Notes: a model not told the origin generated them from the sequence alone. Counted from the stretch's first letter, positions 54,838 through 63,997 are shown. The stretch is DNA of 64,000 bases from Streptomyces sp. SN-593 (GCF_016756395.1 NZ_AP018365.1:6514001-6578000); one strand, 5' to 3'. Made by a program: numbers and translations.

Positions 54838-56041
54838 CGTGGTCCTGCTCCTCCCGATCCGGTGCCGGCCGCAGCCGGCGGTAGCCGAGGAACGCCGCCG
54901 CGGCCGCGAAGACCGCTGCGGCGGTGCCCACCCAGAAGGCTGCCCGGGCGCCGTGTGCGTCGATCACCCGACCGGCGAGCGCGGCGCCCGCGGCGACGCC
55001 GACCGCGAGACCCGTGCTGGTCCACGTGATGCCCTCGGTCAACCGCCCCCGGGGTACGAGCTGTTCGACCAGGCCCATCGCGTTCACCATCGTGGGGGCG
55101 ATGGTCAGGCCGGAGAAGAACAGCGCCAATGCCAGGAAAAAAAGATTCCCTATCAGTAGTGGCGGGATCATACTCACCCCCATCAGCACTATGCCCAGCC
55201 TGAACCGCCCGGCGACCGTCCCGCGCGGCCGGGTCAGCCCGAACACCACCCCGGCCACGCACGAACCGAGCGCATAGGTCGCCAGCACCACGCTCGCCAG
55301 CGCCTTGTGGCCGCGCTCGTCGGCGAACGCGACGGTGACCACCTCCACCGCCCCGAAGACCGCGCCGGTGCCGACGAACACCCCGACCAGCACCGCCAGT
55401 CCGGGCGCGGCCAGCACCGAGCCGGCCGACCGGTGCGCGTCCGGGTGCGGCACCGGCTCGGTGGACCGCAGCGCGGTCAGCGCCAGCACCCCCGCGGCCA
55501 GGAACACCGTCGCCAGCAGCGGTCCGGCCTCGGCGAACCATCCGGTGCTCAGGCCCACCGACAGGATCGGGCCGACGATGAACACGATCTCGTCGACGAC
55601 CGCCTCGACGGAGTAGGCGGTGTGCAGCTTCTCCGGGGTGCCGCGCAGGATTTCCGACCAGCGGGAGCGCACCATGGCGCCGGTGCTCGGGGTCGTCCCG
55701 GCGCCCAGCACGCACACGAAGTACGCCCAGTCCGGCGCCCCCGCCCACGTGCACACCAGCAGCCCGGCGACCGAGACGACCGTCACCGCGCAGACCGGGC
55801 GCAGCACCCGCCGCTGCCCGTACCGGTCGACCATGCGGGAGACGCGCGGGCCGGTCACGGCGCCCGACAGCGCCAGCGTGGCCGACAGCGCGCCGGCCAG
55901 GCCGTACCTCCCGGTCACCTGGGAGACCATCGTCACGATGCCGATGCCGAGCATCGACAGCGGCATCCTGCCGACCAGCCCGGCCACGCTGAACGCCATC
56001 GCGCCCGGGGTCCGGTAGATCGCTCGGTAAGGGCTGGTCAC
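54764..56041 (-). CDS. MFS transporter
   Basis: 425 residues from GTG 56041, preceded by GGGGAG. Twelve hydrophobic segments; the loop [14 protein letters not shown] between segments 2 and 3 is the MFS signature. The C-terminus is charged and Gln/His-rich. Codons in the segment from about 55195 to 55125 are unusual for this genome (two ATA, CTA, AAT, CTT, TTT and an A7 run on the + strand). The 3' end overlaps the lactone oxidase gene. Substrate unknown; drug or sugar efflux is possible. Confidence 0.9.
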   Translation of the reverse strand: MTSPYRAIYRTPGAMAFSVAGLVGRMPLSMLGIGIVTMVSQVTGRYGLAGALSATLALSGAVTGPRVSRMVDRYGQRRVLRPVCAVTVVSVAGLLVCTWAGAPDWAYFVCVLGAGTTPSTGAMVRSRWSEILRGTPEKLHTAYSVEAVVDEIVFIVGPILSVGLSTGWFAEAGPLLATVFLAAGVLALTALRSTEPVPHPDAHRSAGSVLAAPGLAVLVGVFVGTGAVFGAVEVVTVAFADERGHKALASVVLATYALGSCVAGVVFGLTRPRGTVAGRFRLGIVLMGVSMIPPLLIGNLFFLALALFFSGLTIAPTMVNAMGLVEQLVPRGRLTEGITWTSTGLAVGVAAGAALAGRVIDAHGARAAFWVGTAAAVFAAAAAFLGYRRLRPAPDREEQDHDGADRSSTQDHQRHLGTLEGEGVA

Positions 56042-56232
56042 GTGGCGCTCCCCGGCGTCGTCGCCGTCGGCACGGGCGGGACGGCAAAGGTCCCGCGTAA
56101 GGAACATGGCTGGCGCATACAGCTTACGGACGGCGGCAAGTCGTTTTGCGCACCTCGGCGCGCCGTCCCCGGTCGCGCGGCGGCGTATCCCCCCATCCGG
56201 GGACGGGCGCGGGGGACGGCGGCCCGAAGTGG

Positions 56233-56238
56233 CAGGAT
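56233..56238 (+). promoter_or_regulatory. -10-like CAGGAT before the ferrochelatase gene
   Basis: CAGGAT, then 7 nt, then ATG 56246. Confidence 0.45.
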
Positions 56239-56245
56239 CGACGGC

Positions 56246-57421
56246 ATGCCTGAAGAGCGTGACCCGCACGCCGTGCCGGACCGACCCGACCTGCCGGACC
56301 GACCGGACACCGGCCCCTACGACGCCCTGCTGCTGCTCTCCTTCGGCGGCCCGGAGGGCCCGGACGACGTGGTGCCGTTCCTGGAGAACGTCACCCGGGG
56401 GCGCGGCATCCCGCACGAACGTCTGAAGGAGGTCGGCAAGCACTACTTCCTGTTCGGCGGGGTCAGCCCCATCAACGCCCAGAACCGCGAGCTGCTGGAC
56501 GCCCTGCGCAAGGAGTTCGCCGACCACGGCGTGGACCTGCCGATCCACTGGGGCAACCGCAACTGGGCGCCCTACCTGACCGACGCGCTGCGCGAGATCG
56601 CCGACGCCGGGCACCGCCGGGTACTCGTCCTGGCCACCAGCGCCTACGCGTCGTACTCCGGCTGCCGGCAGTACCGGGAGAACCTGGCCGCCTCGCTCGC
56701 CGTCCTCGCCGAGGAGGGCCGCCCGGCGCTGCGGGTCGACAAGCTGCGGCACTACTTCAACCACCCGGGCTTCGTGGAGCCGATGGCCGCCAACACGCTG
56801 GCCGCGCTGGCCGCGCTGCCCGAGGAGGTGCGCGACGGCGCGCGCCTTGCCTTCACCACGCACTCCATCCCCACCGCCTCCGCCGACACCTCGGGTCCGG
56901 TCCCGGGCCACGGCGACGGCGGCGCGTACGTCGCCCAGCACCTGGAGACCGCCCGGCTGGTCGCCGACCGGGTCCGCGAGGCCACCGGCAGGGACCGTGA
57001 CTGGCAGCTCGTCTACCAGTCGCGCAGCGGTGCCCCGCACATCCCGTGGCTGGAGCCGGACATCTGCGACCACCTGGAGCAGCAGCACGCCGACGGCGCT
57101 CCCGCCGTGGTCATGGTGCCGATCGGGTTCGTCTCGGACCACATGGAGGTCAAGTACGACCTCGACACCGAGGCCGCCGCCAAGGCGGCGGAACTGGGTC
57201 TGCCGGTCACCCGCGCCGCCACCGTGGGCGCCGACCCGCGGTTCGCCGCCGCCGTGCGCGACCTGGTGCTGGAGCGCGCCGCCACCGAGCGGGGCGCGGC
57301 CCCGGTCCGCTGCGCGCTCGGCGCGTTGGGCCCGAGCCACGACGTGTGCCCCGCGGGCTGCTGCCCGGCCGCCGTCCGGGGGCGGCAGCAGCCGCGGCCC
57401 GCCGCCGCAGGAACCGACTGA
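56246..57421 (+). CDS. hemH: Ferrochelatase (coproporphyrin III type)
   Basis: 391 residues. N-terminal acidic/Pro-rich 20 residues, then [21 protein letters not shown]. The catalytic histidine is in AFTTHSIPT and the metal-side glutamate in the ICDHLEQQ to [14 protein letters not shown] region. Four cysteines typical of the actinobacterial iron-sulfur form are present: Cys140 in SGCRQY and Cys368, Cys372 and Cys373 in DVCPAGCCP. In actinobacteria this enzyme (also called CpfC) inserts iron into coproporphyrin III. The IMPase-like gene starts 12 bp after its stop. Confidence 0.95.
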   Translation: MPEERDPHAVPDRPDLPDRPDTGPYDALLLLSFGGPEGPDDVVPFLENVTRGRGIPHERLKEVGKHYFLFGGVSPINAQNRELLDALRKEFADHGVDLPIHWGNRNWAPYLTDALREIADAGHRRVLVLATSAYASYSGCRQYRENLAASLAVLAEEGRPALRVDKLRHYFNHPGFVEPMAANTLAALAALPEEVRDGARLAFTTHSIPTASADTSGPVPGHGDGGAYVAQHLETARLVADRVREATGRDRDWQLVYQSRSGAPHIPWLEPDICDHLEQQHADGAPAVVMVPIGFVSDHMEVKYDLDTEAAAKAAELGLPVTRAATVGADPRFAAAVRDLVLERAATERGAAPVRCALGALGPSHDVCPAGCCPAAVRGRQQPRPAAAGTD

Positions 57422-57433
57422 GGAGACCGGAAG

Positions 57434-58372
57434 ATGAGCACACCCGCCACCGGCCCGGCGGCCGCGGACGAGCCGCCCGCCGCCACCGAGGACGCCGCCG
57501 GCCCCGCCGCCGGCGAGGACACCGCCGGCGAGGACACCGCCGGCGAGGACACGACCGGAGCGACCGGTCCGGCCGCCACCGGCGAGGACGCCGAACTGCT
57601 CGCCATCGCGCTGGAGGCCGCCCGCAGGGCCGGCGCCCTGCTGCGCGACGGCCGCCCCGCGGACCTGGGCGTCGCCGCCACCAAGTCCAGCCCGATCGAC
57701 GTCGTGACCGAGATGGACATCGCCGCCGAGAAGCTGATCACCGCCTACATCGGCCGGCTGCGCCCCGAGGACGGCTTCCTCGGCGAGGAGGGCGCGAGCC
57801 GCGCCGGAACCAGCGGCGTGCGCTGGGTGATCGACCCGCTCGACGGCACGGTGAACTACCTCTACGGCCTGCCCTCCTGGTCGGTGAGCATCGCCGCGGA
57901 ACGGGACGGCGAGACCGTCGTCGGCGTCGTGGAGGCCCCGATGCGCCGTGAGACCTACCAGGCGGTGCGCGGCGGCGGCGCCTACGTCGGGACCGTGCGG
58001 GCCCGCTGCCGCCCCGCCCCCGACTTCGAGCACGCCCTGGTCGCCACCGGCTTCAGCTACCTGCGCGAACGCCGGGTCGCGATGGCCGAGGTGGTCAAGG
58101 GCCTGCTGCCGCAGGTCCGCGACATCCGCCGGGCCGGCTCGGCGGCGATCGACCTCGCGGACGTCGGCTGCGGCCGGCTCGACGCGTACTACGAGCGCGG
58201 CCTGAACCCGTGGGACCTGGCCGCCGGCGACCTCTTCGCCCGCGAGGCCGGCGCCCTCACCGGCGGACGGCCGGGCGAGCGGCCCTCCGGGGAGCTGGCG
58301 GTGGCCGCCCCGCCCGGCCTCTTCGAGCCGCTCCAGCGCCGCCTGGACGAGCTGGGCGCCTGGCACGACTGA
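57434..58372 (+). CDS. Inositol monophosphatase family protein
   Basis: 312 residues from ATG 57434, with GAGGAGACCGG upstream. Residues 1-52 are a disordered Ala/Gly/Glu/Asp region containing three AGEDT repeats. The catalytic domain has VTEMDIAAEK, FLGEEGAS, WVIDPLDGTVNYLYGLPSW (metal-binding DPLDGT) and LNPWDLAAGDLF. It probably dephosphorylates inositol phosphate or a related sugar phosphate. It sits 12 bp after the ferrochelatase gene and is probably co-transcribed. Confidence 0.93.
   Translation: MSTPATGPAAADEPPAATEDAAGPAAGEDTAGEDTAGEDTTGATGPAATGEDAELLAIALEAARRAGALLRDGRPADLGVAATKSSPIDVVTEMDIAAEKLITAYIGRLRPEDGFLGEEGASRAGTSGVRWVIDPLDGTVNYLYGLPSWSVSIAAERDGETVVGVVEAPMRRETYQAVRGGGAYVGTVRARCRPAPDFEHALVATGFSYLRERRVAMAEVVKGLLPQVRDIRRAGSAAIDLADVGCGRLDAYYERGLNPWDLAAGDLFAREAGALTGGRPGERPSGELAVAAPPGLFEPLQRRLDELGAWHD
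57509..57553 (+). repeat. In-frame 15-bp tandem repeat, three copies
   Basis: GCCGGCGAGGACACC at 57509, 57524 and 57539 (last base of the third copy is G). Encodes AGEDT three times in the disordered N-terminus. Confidence 0.9.
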
Positions 58373-58539
58373 CCCGGCCGCTCCCGCGCTCCGCGGGCCC
58401 GCACGCGGGCGTACACGGCCTTCCGTCCGGTCGCGTGAGGCGGCGGTCACGCGCGGCAGCCGCCCGCGTGACCGCCGCGGGCGGCCCGGAGCCTGCGGGC
58501 GACCCGCGCGGGCGGACGACCCGCGGGCGGGCATGCGAA

Positions 58540-58569
58540 CGCCCCGGCACCTTCCTGGTGGCCGGGGCG
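58540..58569 (-). terminator. Terminator of the 57-codon gene
   Basis: CGCCCCGGC pairs with GCCGGGGCG, then ACC/GGT with one bulged G and a 5-nt loop. It begins 22 nt past the stop. Confidence 0.75.
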
Positions 58570-58591
58570 TGCGGCTTTGGGGGCCGGAGGT

Positions 58592-58765
58592 TCAGGCGAC
58601 CTTGGGCCGTACGTCCACTCCGTGCTCCGCGGCGAGGCGGCGCAGGTCGTCCAGCTCGCCCTGTTCGACGTCGGCGAGGAAGTCGTCCCCCGTCTCGCGG
58701 GCCCGGCGCAGATCGGACTCCGTGCTGTGTATGCGCTGGAGGATTCCATTCGTGAACGCGTCCAT
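58592..58765 (-). CDS. Small conserved helical protein, unknown function
   Basis: 57 residues from ATG 58765, preceded by GAGGGGGC. Sequence is charged and helical (ILQRIHSTESDLRRARETGD, then FLADVEQGELDDLRRLAAEH), likely a short coiled coil or helical hairpin. It ends VDVRPKVA at a clear terminator. The longer frame from 58897 includes an unlikely Arg/Pro-rich leader. No name or function recognised. Confidence 0.7.
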   Translation of the reverse strand: MDAFTNGILQRIHSTESDLRRARETGDDFLADVEQGELDDLRRLAAEHGVDVRPKVA

Positions 58766-59052
58766 TGTGCGCCCCCTCGTCGTCTCCGTTGACACGCGAG
58801 TGTCAAGCCCGCTGCCCTCGCGCGGGAAGCGCGGGGCAAGGCGTGGTGGGTGGGTGTAAAGCCGTCCTCCCCACCCCGCCCGAGGCGGAAACCTCACCGA
58901 ACGGACGGAAATTCCACGGGCTGCCGGCGTCCCGTTCCGCGGTCCTCCGCGTACCGTCCCTCGGACCGCGGGCGCTCCCCCTTACCGCCGATTTACGGGG
59001 GCCCGGTGCAGGATGGGAGTGGATTCCCACAGCTCACGGAAGGAACAGCGCC

Positions 59053-59706
59053 TTGCGCGTACTGGTCGTCGAGGACGAGCAACTGCTCGCCGATGCGGTT
59101 GCCACCGGCCTGCGCCGCGAAGCCATGGCCGTCGACGTGGTCTACGACGGCGGTGCCGCCCTGGAGCGGATCGGCGTCAACGACTACGACGTGGTGGTGC
59201 TCGACCGCGACCTGCCGGTGGTGCACGGCGACGAGGTGTGCCGCCAGGTCGTCGGCCTCGGGCTGCCGATGCGGGTGCTCATGCTCACCGCGGCGGGCGA
59301 CGTCAGCGACCGCGTCGAGGGCCTCGAACTGGGCGCCGACGACTACCTGCCCAAGCCCTTCGCCTTCACCGAGCTGACCGCCCGGGTACGCGCGCTCGGG
59401 CGGCGTACGACGGCCGCCCTGCCGCCGGTGCTGGAGCGTTCCGGCATCCGGCTGGACCCCAACCGCCGGGAGGCGTTCCGCGACGGCAGGGAGGTCCACC
59501 TCGCGCCCAAGGAATTCGCCGTCCTGGAGGTCCTGATGCGCAGCGAGGGCTCGGTGGTCTCCGCCGAGCAACTGCTGGAGAAGGCCTGGGACGAGAACAC
59601 CGACCCCTTCACCAACGTGGTGCGGGTCACCGTGATGACGCTGCGCCGCAAGCTGGGCGAGCCGCCGGTCATCGTCACGGTGCCCGGCTCCGGATACCGG
59701 ATCTGA
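59053..59706 (+). CDS. cutR: Response regulator CutR (OmpR family)
   Basis: 217 residues from TTG 59053, with GGAAGGA 8 nt upstream, which gives the same N-terminus and length as S. coelicolor CutR. Receiver: LRVLVVEDEQLLADAV, phospho-Asp51 in VVVLDRDLP, Lys in YLPKPFAF. Winged-helix DNA-binding domain: LAPKEFAVLEVLMRSEG, FTNVVRVTVMTLRRKLG, VPGSGYRI. Six bases separate it from cutS. In Streptomyces CutRS affects antibiotic production and the response to protein-folding stress outside the membrane. Confidence 0.96.
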   Translation: MRVLVVEDEQLLADAVATGLRREAMAVDVVYDGGAALERIGVNDYDVVVLDRDLPVVHGDEVCRQVVGLGLPMRVLMLTAAGDVSDRVEGLELGADDYLPKPFAFTELTARVRALGRRTTAALPPVLERSGIRLDPNRREAFRDGREVHLAPKEFAVLEVLMRSEGSVVSAEQLLEKAWDENTDPFTNVVRVTVMTLRRKLGEPPVIVTVPGSGYRI

Positions 59707-59712
59707 TCCGCC

Positions 59713-60981
59713 ATGGCCCATCCGTCCTCCCCCACCTCCGCGGGGCCGCCCCCGGACCGGCCGTCCACACCGCCGCGCCCGGCGTGGGACCCGGCGCCCC
59801 CGGAGACCCCGCCGCCCTGGCTGCGTCCCACCATCCGGATACGGCTGACCGTGCTGTACGGCGGGATGTTCCTGATCGCCGGCGTGGTGCTGCTGTGGAT
59901 CATCTACCTGCTGGCGGCGCAGGCGATCCACAAGGGCGCCGAGCTGCCGTTCGAGATCGCCGGCATCCAGATCCGCTCGGTCGAGGGCAGCTGCATCCAG
60001 GTCACCCCGCAGACCACCAACGACCAGGTGATCAACGCGATCAACGCCTGCATGCAGCACCAGCGGGACGTGGCGCTCGGCACACTGCTCAAGCGGTCGC
60101 TGCTGGCACTGATCGGGCTGGCCGTGGTCGCCTTCGCCTTCGGCTACGTGATGGCCGGCCGGGTGCTGGCGCCGCTCGGCCGGATCACCCGCACCGCCCG
60201 GAGCGTGGTCGGCTCCGACCTCAAGCGCCGGATCGAGCTGGACGGCCCGGACGACGAGCTGAAGGAGCTGGCCGACACCTTCGACGGCATGCTGGACCGG
60301 CTGGAGCGCTCCTTCACCGCCCAGCGCCGGTTCGTCGCGAACGCCTCGCACGAACTGCGCACCCCGCTGGCGATCAACCGCACCCTGCTGGAGGTGCAGC
60401 TCGCCGACCCGGACGCCTCGCCGGACCTCCAGCAGCTCGGCAAGACACTCCTTGCGACCAACGAGCGCAGCGAGCAGCTCGTGGAGGGCCTGCTGCTGCT
60501 CGCCCGCAGCGAGAACGAGATCGTGGACCGCAAGGCCGTCGACCTCGCGGAGGCGGCCTCCCGGGCCCTGGAGCAGAGCCGCGGGGAGGCGGAGGCGAAG
60601 GGCGTGGCGCTGCGCGAGTCGCTGGCCCCCGCGGTCGTGCAGGGCAACGGTGTGCTGCTGGAACGGATCGCGCTGAACCTGGTGCAGAACGCCGTGCGGT
60701 ACAACGTCCAGGAGGGCGGCTGGGTCGACGTGACCACCAGGGTCGAGCACGGCCAGGCGCTCCTGGTGGTGGCGAACACCGGTCCGGTGGTTCCCGCCTA
60801 CGAGGTGGACAACATGTTCGAGCCGTTCCGCCGGCTGCGCACCGAGCGCACCGGCAGCGACAAGGGCGTCGGGCTCGGGCTGTCCATCGCCCGGTCGGTC
60901 GCCAGAGCGCACGGCGGGGTGATCAGCGCGGAGCCGCGCGAGGGAGGCGGCCTGGTCATGCGGGTCGCGATCCCGATGTGA
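59713..60981 (+). CDS. cutS: Sensor histidine kinase CutS
   Basis: 422 residues. Pro-rich cytoplasmic start, membrane segment near 45-65 (LTVLYGGMFLIAGVVLLWII), an external loop of about 55 residues with two cysteines (GSCIQV and NACMQH), a second membrane segment near 120-145, HAMP linker (GRVLAPLGRITRTARSV), His213 in VANASHELRTPLA, and ATPase motifs NLVQNAVRYN and GVGLGLSIARSVARAHGG. The two extracytoplasmic cysteines could form a disulfide that senses redox state. Confidence 0.96.
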   Translation: MAHPSSPTSAGPPPDRPSTPPRPAWDPAPPETPPPWLRPTIRIRLTVLYGGMFLIAGVVLLWIIYLLAAQAIHKGAELPFEIAGIQIRSVEGSCIQVTPQTTNDQVINAINACMQHQRDVALGTLLKRSLLALIGLAVVAFAFGYVMAGRVLAPLGRITRTARSVVGSDLKRRIELDGPDDELKELADTFDGMLDRLERSFTAQRRFVANASHELRTPLAINRTLLEVQLADPDASPDLQQLGKTLLATNERSEQLVEGLLLLARSENEIVDRKAVDLAEAASRALEQSRGEAEAKGVALRESLAPAVVQGNGVLLERIALNLVQNAVRYNVQEGGWVDVTTRVEHGQALLVVANTGPVVPAYEVDNMFEPFRRLRTERTGSDKGVGLGLSIARSVARAHGGVISAEPREGGGLVMRVAIPM

Positions 60982-61431
60982 CGCCCGGTGGGCACCGGCC
61001 ACGGGCTGTGAAGCGCGTCACGCCCCCGCCGGGCGCGACGCGCCGGGCCGCCCGGGGAGCCTGTTCGCTTTGCGAGTAATCGGCACTTCCGGCCCGGCCG
61101 CCCGCCACCTGTGATCGATTGCACACAGGACCCTCACCGTGTGTACGCTCGGTGATCACAGATCTGGGAGAAACAGCAGTAAATTCCATGTTTCCGCAGG
61201 TCATGATCACGGGAAGTACACGGAGAGATATCCCTGGCGGATGGCTTTCGGACCGCCATGGACCATGATCGGCCACCCTCACGATCACCTCTTCGGGGGC
61301 GTCATTGGGTGTCGATTGAGTAACGGGCCTTGATGTGAGGCAAAATCTCCGCCTCGGGTCGGGCACAAGTCCGGCCTCCCGCGCGTTACGTGCGCTGGAG
61401 ACACCACAGACACCCACAGGGGGAGAGCGAA
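60982..61431. other. Long non-coding region before the DUF4193 gene
   Basis: 450 bp. A promoter candidate lies at 61119-61149 and would give a leader of about 280 nt. Downstream there are several GATC-centred motifs (TGATCAC at 61152 and 61203, and related sites near 61265 and 61280). A 64-codon open frame at 61139-61333 is not convincing. Confidence 0.5.
61119..61149 (+). promoter_or_regulatory. Promoter candidate for the DUF4193 gene
   Basis: TTGCAC, 19 nt, TACGCT. Between them the sequence ACACA-N12-TGTGT is an imperfect inverted repeat. Confidence 0.5.
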
Positions 61432-61731
61432 ATGGCTACGGATTACGACACCCCACGCAAGACCGACGATGACGTCAATGAGGACAGCATCGAGGAACTG
61501 AAGGCCCGGCGGAACGAGAAGTCGACCTCCGCGGTCGACGTCGACGAGTTCGACCAGGCGGAGTCCCTGGAACTGCCCGGCGCGGACCTCTCCAACGAGG
61601 AGCTCTCGGTCCGCGTGCTTCCCCGTCAGGCGGACGAGTTCACGTGCATGAGCTGCTTCCTGGTGCACCACCGCAGCCAGCTCGCCGCGGAGAAGAACGG
61701 GAACCCCATCTGCCGCGACTGCGCGGCCTGA
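61432..61731 (+). CDS. DUF4193 family protein
   Basis: 99 residues; ATG 61432 follows AGGGGGAG. The N-terminal 60 residues are acidic (TDDDVNEDSIEELKARRNEK). The C-terminus has a four-cysteine zinc ribbon, FTCMSCFLVHHRSQLA and PICRDCAA. Family is widespread in actinobacteria with unknown role. The next gene starts 13 bp after its stop, so they may be co-transcribed. Confidence 0.92.
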   Translation: MATDYDTPRKTDDDVNEDSIEELKARRNEKSTSAVDVDEFDQAESLELPGADLSNEELSVRVLPRQADEFTCMSCFLVHHRSQLAAEKNGNPICRDCAA

Positions 61732-61744
61732 CCGGGCAGGCGCC

Positions 61745-62539
61745 GTGACCGGCTCACCGGAGAAGAGAAGGAACGTCGAGCGGGGCCGCGCGGCCTCGCT
61801 CGCGGCCGCGACCGCCCGCGGGGTCACACGGGGCGTCGGCGGCGGAGCCCGTGCGGGCGGGCGGCTGGCCAGGGCCGGCGCGACGTCGGTCGCCGAGCGG
61901 CTCCTGGAGACCGCTCCGCGCATCCCCGTCCGGGAACTCGCCACGCTGCGCGCCCAGTTCCCCGGGCTCGGGCCCGACGAGATCGCCGACCGGCTGATCG
62001 CCGCCGCGGTGAAGGGCACCATGACGGTCGGCGCCGGTGTGGGCGCTGCCGCCATGATGCCGGTCCCGCCCGCCATGCCCACCGAGCTGGCCACCGAGAC
62101 GCTGGGCGTGGCCGCCGTCGAGTACAAGCTCATCGCCGAGCTGCACGAGGTCTACGGCCTGCGCGCGCCCGGCTCCGTCCGCGAGCGCGCCAGTGCGTAC
62201 CTCTGGTCCTGGACCCAGCAGCGCGGCATCGACGCGCTGCGGCTGTCCACCCTCAACGTGGCGCTGGGCACCAGCATGAAGCGGGAGATGCGCCAGCGGC
62301 TGCTGCGCCGCAGCCTCAGGCACATGCCCGCGCTCACCCCGTTCATGATCGGCGCCGCCGTCGGCGCGGTGATGAACCGGCGCGACACCCGCCGACTCGC
62401 CACCCGGGTCCGCAAGGACCTGCGCGCGCACCAGCTTCCGTGGCCCCAGCCCGCCGACGCCCCGTCGGCCTCCGCCGCCCGCGGCCGGGCGGCCGCCACC
62501 GGCCTGCCGCCCCAACTGCCCGGCGCCACCGACAGCTGA
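61745..62539 (+). CDS. Helical protein with small hydrophobic core, unknown function (EcsC-like?)
   Basis: 264 residues from GTG 61745. Basic Gly/Ala/Arg N-terminus, then ERLLETAPRIPVREL, a glycine/alanine-rich hydrophobic stretch GTMTVGAGVGAAAMMPVPPA followed by TELATETLGVAAVEYKLIAE LHEVYG-type helix, and a second hydrophobic stretch FMIGAAVGAVMNRRDTRRLA. The arrangement is reminiscent of EcsC-like membrane-associated proteins, but I am not sure. It follows the DUF4193 gene closely. Confidence 0.65.
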   Translation: MTGSPEKRRNVERGRAASLAAATARGVTRGVGGGARAGGRLARAGATSVAERLLETAPRIPVRELATLRAQFPGLGPDEIADRLIAAAVKGTMTVGAGVGAAAMMPVPPAMPTELATETLGVAAVEYKLIAELHEVYGLRAPGSVRERASAYLWSWTQQRGIDALRLSTLNVALGTSMKREMRQRLLRRSLRHMPALTPFMIGAAVGAVMNRRDTRRLATRVRKDLRAHQLPWPQPADAPSASAARGRAAATGLPPQLPGATDS

Positions 62540-62633
62540 GGGCTGTCCCGCCGGCGGTTCGAGCCCCGCGGACCGTTCCCGGCCCGCTCGGCGGCTCCCT
62601 GAGGTACCGGGCAGGTCCGACCGGGAGGTACAC

Positions 62634-62660
62634 GGCCCCGTGCCGGTCTCCGGCAGGGCC
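62634..62660. terminator. Hairpin between convergent genes
   Basis: GGCCC-(CG)-TGCCGG pairs with CCGGCAGGGCC around TCT; the CG is bulged. It lies between the converging stops at 62539 and 62699. Confidence 0.65.
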
Positions 62661-62698
62661 CTGTGCGGGACGCGCCGCCTGCCCCCGGGTCCTTGGGC

Positions 62699-63166
62699 CT
62701 AGGCCGCCCGCCCGGCCGTCCTGAGGGCGTTCAGCGCCTCGGCGAGCCGCTTCGGCGAGCGGGTCGACAGGTAGACGTACGGCGTGGGGTCGGCCGGATC
62801 GGTCACCTCCACCTTCACCGCCGTCGGCACGTAGGACCGCAGCAGCATGAACGCCCGCGGGTCCGCCTTGTACGACCGCCAGGCCACCGCCTCCGCCGGG
62901 CCGAGCACCAGCGCGTCGCCCAGCGCCTCCAGGGGGATGCGCGCCTTGCCCGCGACCAGCGAGCCGGCCACCACGCGGATGCGCGCGGAACCGTACGAGC
63001 TGACCGTCATCATCGCCAGCGCCCCGCCCACGACCAGGCCGCCCAGCATGGCGAGCAGGCCGAAGGGGAAGAAGGCCAGGGCCAGGAAGACGCCGATGCC
63101 GATGGCCATGAACCACCAGGAGCGGGGCACGGTGAGGCGTTCGTCGTACGGCTGCGAAGCGGGCAT
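62699..63166 (-). CDS. DUF3093 family membrane protein
   Basis: 155 residues from ATG 63166. LTVPRSWWFMAIGIGVFLAL and FGLLAMLGGLVVGGALAMM form two membrane segments; the rest is a cytoplasmic domain with SARIRVVAGSLVAGKARIPL, VAWRSYKADPRAFMLLRSYV and PYVYLSTRSPKRLAEAL, which looks PH-like. The family is actinobacterial. It is divergent from the thioesterase gene. Confidence 0.9.
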   Translation of the reverse strand: MPASQPYDERLTVPRSWWFMAIGIGVFLALAFFPFGLLAMLGGLVVGGALAMMTVSSYGSARIRVVAGSLVAGKARIPLEALGDALVLGPAEAVAWRSYKADPRAFMLLRSYVPTAVKVEVTDPADPTPYVYLSTRSPKRLAEALNALRTAGRAA

Positions 63167-63172
63167 GGCACA

Positions 63173-63178
63173 AGCCTG
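63173..63178 (-). promoter_or_regulatory. -10-like CAGGCT before the DUF3093 gene
   Basis: On the minus strand CAGGCT is followed after 6 nt by ATG 63166. Confidence 0.45.
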
Positions 63179-63378
63179 CCATGCCCGTCCGCGCCCTCGG
63201 GGCCGGGTGTGCGGGCCGCGGCGGCGCCTCCCGGGCCGCCCCCGCGCCGCAGGCGTACCGCGTCTCCGCGTCGGGCTTCCGCGCCGACCTGCGCGCCGGA
63301 CCTGCGCGGGGCGACCGGTCCCGTACGCCCGCGTGCGACCGCCCGCCGCGGACCGGGGGCGCTCACACCTTCGCGCGA

Positions 63379-63384
63379 TAAGGT
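63379..63384 (+). promoter_or_regulatory. -10-like TAAGGT before the thioesterase gene
   Basis: TAAGGT, then 7 nt, then GTG 63392. Confidence 0.6.
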
Positions 63385-63391
63385 CTGCGGC

Positions 63392-63997
63392 GTGAGTGCA
63401 GCCACGACACCCCCCCATGCGGGCCGACCGGGCCTGGTGCCGCCGCCCGGTGCCGTCGCGCCCGTCCGCCATCCCGAGGCACCCGCGCCCGGCGAACTGC
63501 TCGGCGCGCACTACGACCAGTGTTTCGGCTGCGGCGAGAGCCAGCCGTACGGGCTGCACCTGGCGGCCAGGGCCGGTGAAGACGTCAGCGTCACCGCGGA
63601 GTTCACCGTGCAGCCCGCCCACCAGGGCGCGCCCGGCCTCGCGCACGGCGGGGTGCTGGTCGCCGCGCTGGACGAGACGCTGGGCTCGCTGAGCTGGATA
63701 CTCCGGGTCATCGCGGTCACCGGACGGCTGGAGTCGGACTTCGTCCGGCCCGTCCCGGTGGGCGCCACCCTGCACCTGTCCGCGCGCTGCACCGCCGTGG
63801 ACGGCCGCAAGATCTACGGCAGCGCCGTGGGCCGGATCGGCGGGCCGGACGGCCCGGTCGCGGTCCGCGCCGACGCGCTGTTCGTCGAGGTGAAGATCGA
63901 CCACTTCACCAGCAACGGCCGACCCGACGAGATCCAGGCCGCGATGTCCGACCCCGACCAGGTCAAGGTCGCCCGCGCTTTCGAGGTGAACCCATGA
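63392..63997 (+). CDS. PaaI-type hotdog-fold thioesterase
   Basis: 201 residues from GTG 63392. CFGCGESQPYGLHL near residue 48 begins the hotdog domain; the active-site region is QGAPGLAHGGVLVAALDETLG, with the HGG turn and the aspartate or glutamate on the following helix. It hydrolyses acyl-CoA or a related thioester; the acyl group is unknown. The cysteine pair CFGC is conserved in this subfamily. The stop overlaps the next ATG. Confidence 0.9.
   Translation: MSAATTPPHAGRPGLVPPPGAVAPVRHPEAPAPGELLGAHYDQCFGCGESQPYGLHLAARAGEDVSVTAEFTVQPAHQGAPGLAHGGVLVAALDETLGSLSWILRVIAVTGRLESDFVRPVPVGATLHLSARCTAVDGRKIYGSAVGRIGGPDGPVAVRADALFVEVKIDHFTSNGRPDEIQAAMSDPDQVKVARAFEVNP

Noticed and set aside
57434-57553. 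Tandem repeat as a mobile or recombination element
   Set aside because: It is an in-frame 15-bp repeat in a disordered region and is best explained by replication slippage.
61139-61333. 64-codon open frame upstream of the DUF4193 gene
   Set aside because: Begins inside the promoter candidate, lacks a ribosome site, and has no conserved look.
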